DNA of 64,000 bases, taken from NCBI GenBank assembly GCA_026393835.1, contig JAPKZK010000073.1, forward strand, positions 1-64,000. Reading direction: 5' to 3'. The position numbers and the translations under genes were made by a program. Of this stretch, positions 10,202 through 17,666 are shown piece by piece; position 1 is the stretch's first letter, and each line of letters starts with the position of its first letter. Origin of the DNA: Candidatus Aminicenantota bacterium (GTDB taxonomy: Bacteria; Acidobacteriota; Aminicenantia; UBA2199). The notes beneath the pieces were generated by a model, which was not told where the DNA came from, did no database searches, and saw only the letters and a list, made by a program, of their open reading frames with translations.

Positions 10202-10686
10202 CCGTTTGTGTTTTTAAAATATCCGTTGATTTTATCCATTACCGTTTCCGGGGTGGCAAGGGGGATGACGCCTTCGATCGCCCAGGTATTCAAACCGAAA
10301 ACAGTGCGGTTGTAAATCTTACAGTAAGCGATTTCCGACAATGTACCGTAACTTCCGTCGATGGCCACTACGATATCGGAATTAAGAACCACCATCGGGT
10401 TCCGCATATAACCTAACCCGGTAGGGATAACGACATCCGAGTAGGAATTCCCTTCGTCCCGCGATTTTCCCGGAGTAATGGCAATCACAAACCCGCCGGC
10501 GTTTTTGGCGCCCCGCGCAGAGGCTTCCATCACGCCTTTCATACCGCCATTGACAAGGATATAGCCGTTCCGGGCAATAAGTTCGCCCATTCGTTCGGCG
10601 TTTCTCAGGGATTGGGCGTCGGGCGAATTACCGCCGATAATTCCCACCCGTTTTTTCAGGGAAAAATTACTGCCCACATCCGCCAT
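10198..10686 (-). CDS. TIGR00725-type Rossmann-fold nucleotide-binding protein (LOG/DprA-related)
   Basis: A 162-residue protein with 'VGIIGGNSP' at the start, 'NGGMKGVMEASARGAK', 'GYMRNPMVVLNSDIVVAI' and 'GSYGTLSEI'. These match the TIGR00725 branch of the lysine-decarboxylase-like/LOG superfamily; the canonical LOG 'PGGxGTxxE' motif is represented here by 'IDGSYGTLSE', so cytokinin-phosphoribohydrolase activity should not be assumed. The substrate is unknown. The gene is 5' of and four bases overlapping truA. Confidence 0.8.
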   Translation of the reverse strand: MADVGSNFSLKKRVGIIGGNSPDAQSLRNAERMGELIARNGYILVNGGMKGVMEASARGAKNAGGFVIAITPGKSRDEGNSYSDVVIPTGLGYMRNPMVVLNSDIVVAIDGSYGTLSEIAYCKIYNRTVFGLNTWAIEGVIPLATPETVMDKINGYFKNTNG

Positions 10687-10730
10687 GATTTATTTCATCG
10701 CTCAGTATTCAGCATTGAGCATTCATTGTT

Positions 10731-10922
10731 TTAGGCGGCTTTCAATACCTTGTCGGAGCGGATACAGGAGGTGCATACTCTCATTTTTTTAGCGCCTCCT
10801 TCAACTTGTACTTTTATTTTTTGTAAATTGGGCAACCATTTCCGTTTGGATAGTTTATGCGAATGGCTGACATTATTACCGCTCATCGGTGCTTTACCAC
10901 AAATATCACATACTCTGGACAC
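10731..10922 (-). CDS. rpmB: 50S ribosomal protein L28
   Basis: A 63-residue basic protein starting at GTG 10922 with AGGAGG upstream. It begins 'SRVCDICGKAPMSGNNVSHSHK' (core words CDICGK and NNVSHS) and ends 'RVCTSCIRSDKV', the classical L28 sequence. The CxxC pairs (CDIC, CTSC) indicate the zinc-binding form of L28. It stands alone rather than with rpmG. Confidence 0.95.
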   Translation of the reverse strand: MSRVCDICGKAPMSGNNVSHSHKLSKRKWLPNLQKIKVQVEGGAKKMRVCTSCIRSDKVLKAA

Positions 10923-11056
10923 TTTCTGTTCCTCCTGTTCGAACTGAAAACCTTATTCTACTAAATTTTTCAGATAAAATCAATGCCCGGGGAAAAAATA
11001 AAAGCACGAAATCCGCATATCGAAGCCGCAGTGCTTCAAACAAAGCCCAAATAGAT

Positions 11057-12361
11057 TTATTTTTTCACCTTCGGCAGGATATCTTTTAGCAGGTCTTTAT
11101 GAAGGGCGCAGGTCAGGATCTTTAATTTGATGTAATCGCCCCTGAAAAACAAATACCCTTCAAATTTACCTTTCCGGGCAGAGCGGCTGGAATCTTTGAT
11201 TAAGAACCAATCTTTGCCTTTGTACTGTTTATAACCCACCAGGTGAACGCCGTGGTCATCTTCGGAAGTTTTATTATAAATGCGGTACTCCCTGGAATCC
11301 TGGTGGATGTAATTTTCGGGGATATCGCAGGTGGGAATAAAGGCCACGTCCTTTTCACCCATGTGCCCGGGTTCGGATACATCGCCGCCGATAACCAGCG
11401 TGTGGCCCGACCGGATGGTTTTTTTAATCAAGTTGTACCATTGGTCCAGGGGGAGGTTGAGATAGTCTTTATTGTGCCACCAGTTGTCCGGGACGTCATA
11501 TTCGGCCATGGTATAAAAGGGAAAGCGGCTGGTGGAGATCAGCGAGTAATAATCATCCAGGTGCAGGCCGGTTTCGTTCTGCAAGAATTCCAGCGGGGTC
11601 ATGGTTTTTCCATTGTAGGTAAAGCTTTTCGGCGGTTCCCCCAGGTACTTGTTAAGTATCAGGGTGATATGCCCCAGGTTCTCTTCTTCATTCCACAGGT
11701 TATTGTCCTTGATGTATGCCAGGTAACTATCCAGTTCTTTCATCAGGGGATCATGGTTATGCCTATCGTCTTTGTTTTTCACGCCCGGGAAGAATTCAGC
11801 CGGAACAATGCCGTGTTCTTTCCAGATTCTTATAACCGAATTGGATTGGGCGCCGCCGGCCACGAGGGAATCGCCCCGTTCGCGGATGAACCGCCGGCAT
11901 TTTTCGATCAGTTCGAAATATGGGGCCCACATCTCGGATAATTTGATCTTTTTCCCGGACAGGCGGTAAATCTCGGATTCGAAATATGAGGTGGTGGAAA
12001 AACTCCAGCAGGTGCTGGTAAGGTATTGGGGTACAGGGGGGAAATGGAAATATTGTTTGAACTCTCCCGGGGATTTGGGCGGGTACACGCCGGAAAGGTC
12101 TGCTTTTAGAACTTTTTTCTCATTCTTTTCCGTTTCTTTTTCGGTTTTCTGCCTATCGCGGATTTTCTGGGTTTCGTCATCTTCTTGTTTTTGAAGGTCT
12201 TCCTGTTTCTTTTCGATTTCTTCCAGGACCTTGTCTTTTTTGAAAGGCTCGTATGTCACTTGGTTCTTGGGTGGGTCCTGGGGGGTGGCGAAGGCAGGAA
12301 AACTAGAAATGACGGCCATAAACATAAAAAGGGGGATGGTTAAAATGTTGATTTTTTTCAT
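11057..12361 (-). CDS. Secreted papain-fold cysteine peptidase (C1 family, bleomycin-hydrolase-like layout)
   Basis: A 434-residue protein with an N-terminal signal peptide (residues 1-26, ending 'FPAFA'), then a Lys/Glu-rich segment (about 40-85) likely to be an extended or coiled linker. The catalytic domain has 'TSTCWSFSTTSYFESE' with Cys118, a later 'GGAQSNSVIRIWKEHGIVP' block (quoted in part) like C1B peptidases, 'DDHGVHLVGY' with His373, and 'FLIKDSS' where the usual catalytic-triad Asn is Asp390. The Asn-to-Asp change may reduce or alter activity. GGAG precedes the ATG. The gene is flanked by rpmB and two tRNA genes and appears monocistronic. Confidence 0.85.
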   Translation of the reverse strand: MKKINILTIPLFMFMAVISSFPAFATPQDPPKNQVTYEPFKKDKVLEEIEKKQEDLQKQEDDETQKIRDRQKTEKETEKNEKKVLKADLSGVYPPKSPGEFKQYFHFPPVPQYLTSTCWSFSTTSYFESEIYRLSGKKIKLSEMWAPYFELIEKCRRFIRERGDSLVAGGAQSNSVIRIWKEHGIVPAEFFPGVKNKDDRHNHDPLMKELDSYLAYIKDNNLWNEEENLGHITLILNKYLGEPPKSFTYNGKTMTPLEFLQNETGLHLDDYYSLISTSRFPFYTMAEYDVPDNWWHNKDYLNLPLDQWYNLIKKTIRSGHTLVIGGDVSEPGHMGEKDVAFIPTCDIPENYIHQDSREYRIYNKTSEDDHGVHLVGYKQYKGKDWFLIKDSSRSARKGKFEGYLFFRGDYIKLKILTCALHKDLLKDILPKVKK

Positions 12362-12466
12362 ATCTACTCCTTAATGAGGGAAGGGGGGGGTAGGGGCGCA
12401 ATTGCTTGCGCCCCTACACTATTTCTTTGTTGTAACAAAAAACAATAAAAAAGGAGGGGAAAATTA

Positions 12467-12538
12467 TAGCCCGTAGGAGAGTCGAACTCCTCTTATAGGA
12501 TTGAAAATCCTATGTCCTAACCGATAGACGAACAGGCC
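12467..12538 (-). tRNA. tRNA-Glu (UUC)
   Basis: A cloverleaf read on the minus strand: a seven-base-pair acceptor stem (GGCCTGT with ACGGGCT, including two G-U pairs), anticodon stem TAGGA/TCCTA with loop TTTTCAA giving anticodon UUC, and a T-arm with GTTCGAC. The discriminator is A and CCA is not encoded. It is seven bases from tRNA-Lys, probably the same transcript. Confidence 0.95.
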
Positions 12539-12544
12539 ATACCT

Positions 12545-12617
12545 TGAGACGTGCTGGGCTCGAACCAGCGACAGCCGCCTTAAAAGGGCGGTGCTCTGCC
12601 AACTGAGCTAACGTCCC
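12545..12617 (-). tRNA. tRNA-Lys (UUU)
   Basis: Acceptor stem GGGACGT/ACGTCTC, D-arm 'TAGCTCAGTTGGCAGAGCA', anticodon stem CCGCC/GGCGG with loop CTTTTAA (anticodon UUU), T-loop 'GTTCGAGCC'. Discriminator A, CCA not encoded. Confidence 0.95.
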
Positions 12618-12864
12618 ATTCGCTTCTTTTTAAGGTGTATAATGTATCATAATTTCGGAAAGGTGTCAATACCAAATAGAAAAAAAACGGGAAAAAAATA
12701 AAGAGGGCTTTCAGAAGAGCGGCAACCGGGGCCTGTTGGTGTGAAAGGGCAATAGTTGAAAAGATAATGAGGTTGGGAGAATTAAAAAGTAAAAATTAAA
12801 AACGCCGCAGGCGATAATAATCCAGGCCGACGGCTTCCTGTTTTAGGCATTCTTGCCCTTCTTG

Positions 12865-13281
12865 TTATAATCTATTTTCACGGCGACAACCGCCATTTTC
12901 TACCTTGTTTTTACCTTGCCAAACGTGGGGGAACTCTTCCCCTAAGTAGGGGAACCTTTCCCCCATGTAGGGGAACTCTTCCCCCATGTAGGGGAACTCT
13001 TCCCCCAGGTAGGGGAACCTTTCCCCCATGTAGGGGAAACCTTCCCCCATGTAGGGGAAACCTTCCCCCATGTAGGGGAAACCTTCCCCCATGTAGGGGA
13101 AACCTTCCCCCATGTAGGGGAAACCCTCCCCCAGGTGGGGGAACGTTTCCCCCAGTTTTTTGAAAGACTCATTTAGTTCGGGGGGCATTTCCCCGGCCTG
13201 GAAAATTATCTCCCCTAACTCGATAAAGAGGTTTCCTGTTTGATTTGTCTTAAGATACAACCGGGGAATATCCCGCCCCAA
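12865..13281 (-). CDS. Hypothetical heptapeptide-repeat protein (FPYMGEG repeats), doubtful
   Basis: This 138-residue minus-strand frame contains about eleven copies of a heptad (FPYMGEG / FPYLGEE) encoded by the 21-bp array, with a non-repeat N-terminal part ('MGRDIPRLYLKTNQTGNLF') and a short basic C-terminus. A second minus frame reads SPTWGKG repeats through the same DNA, so openness alone does not prove translation. I recognise no family. No strong ribosome site is seen upstream of 13281. It may be a spurious frame over a non-coding repeat; a matching 11-unit array of unrelated sequence at 30832-31062 argues that the DNA array is the conserved entity. Confidence 0.35.
   Translation of the reverse strand: MGRDIPRLYLKTNQTGNLFIELGEIIFQAGEMPPELNESFKKLGETFPHLGEGFPYMGEGFPYMGEGFPYMGEGFPYMGEGFPYMGERFPYLGEEFPYMGEEFPYMGERFPYLGEEFPHVWQGKNKVENGGCRRENRL
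12925..13155. repeat. Tandem array of eleven 21-bp units (GGGGAA...TTCCCC)
   Basis: Eleven contiguous 21-bp units begin at 12925 and recur every 21 bases to 13155. The consensus starts 'gtaggggaa' and ends 'ttcccccat', so each unit is a small inverted repeat (GGGGAA...TTCCCC). Variation is concentrated in the three central bases and the last two. Because 21 is a multiple of three, the array is a heptapeptide repeat in any open frame, and at least two minus-strand frames are open across it. Confidence 0.9.
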
Positions 13282-13289
13282 ATAGGGCC

Positions 13290-13435
13290 GGGATAAGGGG
13301 CAGGCAAATTTTTCCCCTTTCGGGTTTGATGTATCAAACCCCTACCAAAAGGCGGGGCGCCAAGAGTTTTTTAATAATAAACCCCCTGGTGTTTCTTTGT
13401 GCCTTCGTGCCTTTGTGGCTATATTTTTACGGCAG
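13290..13435. repeat. Mosaic of short dispersed repeats between array and toxin gene
   Basis: The spacer 13282-13507 has no gene. It contains 'ataaggggcaggcaaattt' (about 13294) and 'tttgtgccttcgtgccttt' (about 13398), both of which recur, in the same order, at about 14132 and 14168 on the other side of the toxin-antitoxin genes. A 'gggtttgatgtatcaaaccc' palindrome lies at about 13321-13340. The two flanking copies could have promoted recombination around the toxin-antitoxin cassette. Confidence 0.6.
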
Positions 13436-13507
13436 TTCCTTTTTTCTTCGGTAATAGCCGGTTTCTTCGATTAATTCAGCGTCTTTTTCAAATCTTGCCA
13501 AAAAATG

Positions 13508-13819
13508 TCAGGACTTGTAGGCGCTTTCTCTTGGATCAAACGTGAGGATAAATACTATTTTCTCTTCTTCGTCAATCTCATAAAACAACCGGTTATCTCC
13601 AATTCGATACCTCCAGGTTTCAGGTTGCCAGTCCACAAGTTTTTTTATATTATTACCAAAATGAGGTTCTTTTCGTAGTTGTGGGTAAACATAATTATCT
13701 AATTTTGCTTTAAGCTTTAAATGAATCTTCCCTTTTATCCGGTTAAAGTCTTTTAGAAACTGTTTGGTTTCAAAAATTTTATAGCTAATCGACGAATCTC
13801 CCTTCTCTATTTGCCGCAT
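13508..13819 (-). CDS. RelE/ParE-superfamily toxin
   Basis: A 103-residue protein with the RelE/ParE fold signature: 'YKIFETKQFLKDFNRI' near the start, a central Lys/Arg-rich helix, then 'WRYRIGDNRLFYEID' and 'IVFILTFDPRE'. Basic residues at the positions expected for ribosome-dependent mRNA cleavage are present, but the individual catalytic residues are not certain from reading alone. It starts inside the 3' end of the antitoxin gene (35-base overlap), typical of coupled toxin-antitoxin cassettes. Confidence 0.8.
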   Translation of the reverse strand: MRQIEKGDSSISYKIFETKQFLKDFNRIKGKIHLKLKAKLDNYVYPQLRKEPHFGNNIKKLVDWQPETWRYRIGDNRLFYEIDEEEKIVFILTFDPRESAYKS

Positions 13820-14027
13820 TTTGACTTCCGGCCCTGATTCTCTCTCTCAGGTCTATATTATTTCGTATTTCTTCCATTTCAAAGTCATCCATCATTATTT
13901 TATCTGCAATATAATGGGCGGCGGCTGTCTTAAAGAAATTAGAAAGAGACCTATTATCCATCCGGGCGTACACCATAAATTTTTCATAAAGCATGTCGTC
14001 CAAACTTAACGAGATTGTCTTAGACAT
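13785..14027 (-). CDS. Ribbon-helix-helix antitoxin
   Basis: An 80-residue protein starting 'MSKTISLSLDDMLYEKF', a ribbon-helix-helix DNA-binding N-terminus, followed by an acidic C-terminal segment suited to toxin binding. It overlaps and precedes the RelE-like toxin gene, so the pair should be autoregulated through an operator just upstream of 14027. No operator palindrome is obvious by eye. Confidence 0.75.
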   Translation of the reverse strand: MSKTISLSLDDMLYEKFMVYARMDNRSLSNFFKTAAAHYIADKIMMDDFEMEEIRNNIDLRERIRAGSQNAANREGRFVD

Positions 14028-14248
14028 TATCTTGTACTCCTTGCACTACTTTATTATATAATATTATTTGTTTAATTTCAAATAATAAGGACAGCTCTTT
14101 TTCTTTTCCAGGAAAACCAGTATAGAGGCGAAATAAGGGGCAGGCAAATTTTTCCCTCCCCCTTGGTGAACCTTTGTGCCTTCGTGCCTTTGTGGCTATT
14201 TTTCTGGCAGCCAGGTTGCCTGGCGTGAATGCCGCTTCCTTTGAAATT

Positions 14249-14335
14249 TTATTCTTCCCAATCCTCGTAAACCAAACCCTCAACTCTACTGAACTCCCCG
14301 GTGTTATGAGTAACAAGCGTTACATTATCGGCAAT
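14249..14335 (-). pseudogene. VapC (PIN-domain) toxin remnant, C-terminus only
   Basis: On the minus strand the frame reads 'NVTLVTHNTGEFSRVEGLVYEDWEE' (here only core words THNTGEF and VEGL are diagnostic), which is the conserved C-terminal end of VapC PIN-domain ribonucleases. Nothing upstream in this frame encodes the PIN catalytic acids; instead the frame merges into the antitoxin gene. An internal deletion has removed most of the toxin, leaving about 29 residues. Confidence 0.7.
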
Positions 14336-14576
14336 CTTCCCTGGTTTCAAAATTTCCTTGCTCTCCTCTTTCAATCGGAGTATCGGATAGACATCCGGCA
14401 AATTTGTCGATAAATTTGAGCCACTCTTTTTTCCCCTGATCTTCCTCTTCTTCTTCAAATTCAATATTATCGAGATCATCGGGGTATTCAAAGGTTTTAA
14501 TAATCTTATATAATGGGATTAGATATTCATCTTGAACATTGTCTATTTCCCTTTTTAACAGTTCCTTAGAAATCAT
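14325..14576 (-). CDS. Antitoxin-like protein, partner of the lost VapC
   Basis: About 83 residues from ATG 14576, which has GGTGG six bases upstream; an upstream extension to 14588 has no ribosome site. The N-terminus 'MISKELLKREIDNVQ' and the C-terminal 'WLKFIDKFAGCLSDTPIERG' resemble the DUF2281/VapB-like antitoxins that usually precede PIN toxins. With the toxin reduced to its last 29 residues, this is an orphan antitoxin; its last residues may already be altered by the deletion junction. Confidence 0.55.
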   Translation of the reverse strand: MISKELLKREIDNVQDEYLIPLYKIIKTFEYPDDLDNIEFEEEEEDQGKKEWLKFIDKFAGCLSDTPIERGEQGNFETREDCR

Positions 14577-14588
14577 ATTCCACCTCAA

Positions 14589-14866
14589 TGGTATAATATA
14601 ATCAAATCCAGCATAAATGTCAACCCAAAAAATCAGGAAGCGAGGAAGAGAGGAGGAAAAGATAAAATGATGAACGATGAACGATGAATGATGAGGAAAA
14701 GATAGAAGGTAAGAAGGTAAGAAGGTGAGAAGGTGAGAAAAAACAAGAAGAGTTGAAAAAACAATCTGTGTAAATCTGTGTAATCGCTATTCCGTGGACA
14801 AAAATAATTCGTGAAAATTCGTGTAATTCGTGGGCTGTTTTTGTTTTGTTCATTGTCCCTTGACAG
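14589..14866. repeat. Gene-free spacer filled with TGAATGA and GAAGGTGA repeats
   Basis: The spacer contains TGATGAACGATGAACGATG-type repeats (14668-14694), GAAGGTAAGAAGGTGAG repeats (14705-14737) and 'ctgtgtaaatctgtgtaat' plus 'gtgaaaattcgtg' words (about 14765-14830). The same word families recur at 17639-17653, 19562-19626, 27306-27440, 27981-28008 and 30251-30281. I see no gene or RNA here. Confidence 0.8.
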
Positions 14867-16432
14867 TTAAAGCCCCACCATTATGATGGCTTTATCGCCC
14901 ACGGGCATTTCTTGATAATAGAGCTTCTCTTCCCATTCCGCGGGACCGGGATCAAAAATCACCAGGTAACCTTGTTTTAATCCCAACCGGTCCAGGTAGC
15001 GTCCCAATTGTTTTTTGCCATCCTCGATGGTATATTTATCCCGTAAAATTTTTAATTCCAGGGCAAATTCCTGTTTCTTAAATTTTACCAGTAAATCGAT
15101 GCGGCCATTGCCTAAAGCCATTTCCCGGGTAATCTCCCCGCCGGAATTGACGACCCGCTGTAAAAATGCCATCAGCAGCAAATGATGGGCCGATTCCTTG
15201 TATTCATACCGGTCCAGCCAGGCGCCGCTGTTCCGCCGGTAAAATTCCTGGAACTCCTTCAACAGCTTTTCCATATCTAATGAACCGTCATCGTTGGCAA
15301 ACCACTGCGTTTGAATCTCTTCCGGGATGGTGGATTGAATGGCGGAGGCCATAATCCTGGGTATGATTTCGGCATAAATAGGATTGCCGAACTTCAGGGG
15401 ATCGGTTTGCCCCACGATTCCCAGGTCTCTGACATACATGATATCGTCATCCAGTACATCGGAAATGATATTGTCACCGTTTACAATAGCCTGGACGATA
15501 TTTTTAACCTTATCTTCCTTTAATTTGTCGATCAGGCTGTCCAGGTGCGTATCACGCCGCAAAATCAATTGCGTTTTAGCTTCTTTCAGGGTATCAAGGG
15601 TTATGGCTTTGGAATAATCATCGGCCAGTATTTTTGAAACGATCTGGCGGGCCAGGGCATTGGTCAGCCAGGGCTGACCGCCGGATAACCGAAATATCTC
15701 ATCTTTTACTTCACCCGGGAAAACCTGGCCGGTTTCTGCCGTATGTTGTTCCAGGAGTTCAACCACTTCTTGCTTTGTAAAATTATTCAATACCAGCGAT
15801 TCCGCTTTCACATTAAATGGCGAAGCCGTGCCCATGGATTGCTCATTTCCCCGTATTTTGGCTTTATATTCTCTTACATCCCGCAGCCCGATCAGAACCA
15901 CGGAAGACGGGAAATGTTTCGGCCTGTTCTGGTACCCGGACCTCAATTGCCGAAGTACTGAAATCAACACATCGTCCAATAAGGCATCGATCTCATCGAT
16001 TAAAAGAACAATGGGTTTAACCTGGTTCGTGGCCCAGTTTTGAAGATAATCTTTTATCCCTTCGTAATGTTTTCCCGCCGGCGATTCCGGCCTGAACTCG
16101 CCCGGCAACTGGAGAAGCGAAAACTGGTAAATACTGTTGATCAGCTTATCGTTTGCCTCCTTAACCGGGATACTCCTGTAACCGGCTTCTTCAAACGAAA
16201 CCACCAATGCGATGTATTTACTTTCGGCGTTGAGTTTCAGGGCCAGCGCATGAAGATAAGTGGTTTTGCCTGTTTGCCTGGGCGCATGAAGAGTGAAATA
16301 GAGCTCTTGCTCGATTAATTCTTCGACCTCTTGCATTCTTTTTAGAGGATTTACCATATAATGTTTATCCGGGAAACACAAACCCGCGGTATTAAAGGTT
16401 TTTTTTCTTGTTATTGCTTCTTTCACGGTCAT
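14867..16432 (-). CDS. AAA ATPase with C-terminal PD-(D/E)XK-like nuclease domain
   Basis: A 521-residue protein. Walker A 'HAPRQTGKTT' (about 49-58), Walker B 'VLLIDEIDALLDD' (about 142-154) and a sensor-like 'SSVVLIGLRDVR' belong to the AAA-like family often fused to nucleases. A winged-helix-like middle follows. The C-terminus 'GNGRIDLLVKFKKQEFALELKI' (core words GRIDLLV and ALELK) has the D...ExK arrangement of PD-(D/E)XK nucleases. The architecture parallels, but is not the same family as, the PF09820 proteins at 406-1998 and 45287-47035. Function unknown; mobile-element or defence roles are suspected. It is divergently transcribed from the DUF362 gene. Confidence 0.85.
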   Translation of the reverse strand: MTVKEAITRKKTFNTAGLCFPDKHYMVNPLKRMQEVEELIEQELYFTLHAPRQTGKTTYLHALALKLNAESKYIALVVSFEEAGYRSIPVKEANDKLINSIYQFSLLQLPGEFRPESPAGKHYEGIKDYLQNWATNQVKPIVLLIDEIDALLDDVLISVLRQLRSGYQNRPKHFPSSVVLIGLRDVREYKAKIRGNEQSMGTASPFNVKAESLVLNNFTKQEVVELLEQHTAETGQVFPGEVKDEIFRLSGGQPWLTNALARQIVSKILADDYSKAITLDTLKEAKTQLILRRDTHLDSLIDKLKEDKVKNIVQAIVNGDNIISDVLDDDIMYVRDLGIVGQTDPLKFGNPIYAEIIPRIMASAIQSTIPEEIQTQWFANDDGSLDMEKLLKEFQEFYRRNSGAWLDRYEYKESAHHLLLMAFLQRVVNSGGEITREMALGNGRIDLLVKFKKQEFALELKILRDKYTIEDGKKQLGRYLDRLGLKQGYLVIFDPGPAEWEEKLYYQEMPVGDKAIIMVGL

Positions 16433-16486
16433 GCGTTAATCATAAAGCAAATCCAAAAAATTGTCAACCGATTACGCTATTTGTGG

Positions 16487-16492
16487 TATAAT
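16487..16492 (+). promoter_or_regulatory. Extended -10 promoter for the DUF362 gene
   Basis: TATAAT preceded by TGG (TGn extended -10) lies 42 bases before the ATG at 16534, in the divergent spacer with the ATPase gene. A TTGTCA upstream is spaced 20 bases, too far for a standard -35, so the extended -10 probably carries recognition. Confidence 0.5.
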
Positions 16493-16533
16493 GAAACCTG
16501 GAAATAATGTTTCGCTTTGAAAGAGGTTAAAAA

Positions 16534-17628
16534 ATGGCAAAAGCAAAAGTGGCAATCTTAAGAACGAAACCGGAAACGGTCCTGGAAGACTACCGGAAAC
16601 TGTGCCGATTGGCCGGCATGGAAACGGCATTGGATAAATCCACGACTACCATCTTAAAAGACAATATTACCTGGCACAACGTGTTCCCCGGCGTCAATAC
16701 CACCCCCTGGCAACTGGAAGGCGCGATCCTGGCGCTGAAAGACGCGGGATACAATGACCTGGCCGCGGTTCATAACCATACGGTGGTCACCATCCCGGAA
16801 AAAGGCGAAGAAGACCTTAAATTTAAACCTATTTATGAAAAATTCGCGGTCCCGGTCCTCTATAACTTCAAAAACGAAGATATGAAATGGATCCAATACC
16901 AACCGAAATTCAAAACCCTGGCCCTCCATAAGATATTCCCCAACGGCATCCGCATCCCGGATTACTTCATCGGGAAAAACATCGTACATATGCCCACGAT
17001 AAAAACCCACTCTTATACGACTTATACCGGGGCGCTAAAAAATGCCTTCGGCGGCTTATTGAACTTTCACCGCCACTATACCCACACCTGGATTCATGAA
17101 ACGCTGGTAGACCTGCTGGCCATCGGCCGGGAAATCCATTCGGGCATGTTTGCCACTATGGACGGAACCACGGCCGGCTCGGGCCCGGGCCCCCGCACCG
17201 TGACCCCCCACGACAAAAACATTATCCTGGCTTCCGCCGACCAGGTGGCCATCGATGCGACGGCCGCCAAATTGATGGGCTTCGATTGGCGAAATCTTCC
17301 CTGCATCGCCCTTTCCCATGAACATAAACTGGGCGTCGGCGACCCGACGGAAATCGAACTGGTGGGCGACGTGGACGCGGCCAACGAAAACTGGAACTTC
17401 GAGGTGGGCGTCAACCTGGCCACGGGCGCGGGCCGCCTCTTCTGGCACGATTCGCCTTTGAAATACCTCCAGAAACTTTTCTTCCATACCCCCCTGGTAA
17501 ACTTATTTATTTTCGCCTCGGAAACCTACCACGATAAACTGTGGTACAAAATCAAAGGAACGAAAATCGTCGATAAATGGCTGGCTGAATCGGAATGGGG
17601 AAAACTCTTCGCGGACTGCCCGAAATAA
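16534..17628 (+). CDS. DUF362 domain-containing protein
   Basis: A 364-residue protein with AGAGGT before the ATG. It shows the DUF362 (PF04015) core: 'VHMPTIKTHSYTTYTGALKN' and 'AFGGL' (residues about 150-175), 'TMDGTTAGSGPGP' and 'ASADQVAIDATAAKLMGFD'. No ferredoxin-type CxxCxxC cluster is present, so it is the ferredoxin-free form. The biochemical role of DUF362 is unclear; redox functions are proposed for fused forms. Codon choice is noticeably GC-richer than the next gene. It sits directly upstream of lptC/lptA with only a short TGAATGA-type repeat between. Confidence 0.85.
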   Translation: MAKAKVAILRTKPETVLEDYRKLCRLAGMETALDKSTTTILKDNITWHNVFPGVNTTPWQLEGAILALKDAGYNDLAAVHNHTVVTIPEKGEEDLKFKPIYEKFAVPVLYNFKNEDMKWIQYQPKFKTLALHKIFPNGIRIPDYFIGKNIVHMPTIKTHSYTTYTGALKNAFGGLLNFHRHYTHTWIHETLVDLLAIGREIHSGMFATMDGTTAGSGPGPRTVTPHDKNIILASADQVAIDATAAKLMGFDWRNLPCIALSHEHKLGVGDPTEIELVGDVDAANENWNFEVGVNLATGAGRLFWHDSPLKYLQKLFFHTPLVNLFIFASETYHDKLWYKIKGTKIVDKWLAESEWGKLFADCPK

Positions 17629-17638
17629 GGTAATTCAA

Positions 17639-17653
17639 TGATGAATGATGAAT
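17639..17653. repeat. TGATGAATGATGAA short repeat
   Basis: A minimal copy of the dispersed TGAATGA family in the 38-base spacer between the DUF362 and LptC-LptA genes. Confidence 0.7.
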
Positions 17654-17666
17654 TAAAAATAAAACC

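Noticed and set aside
12925..13155. CRISPR array
   Set aside because: The 21-bp units are contiguous with no unique spacers, and no cas gene is present.
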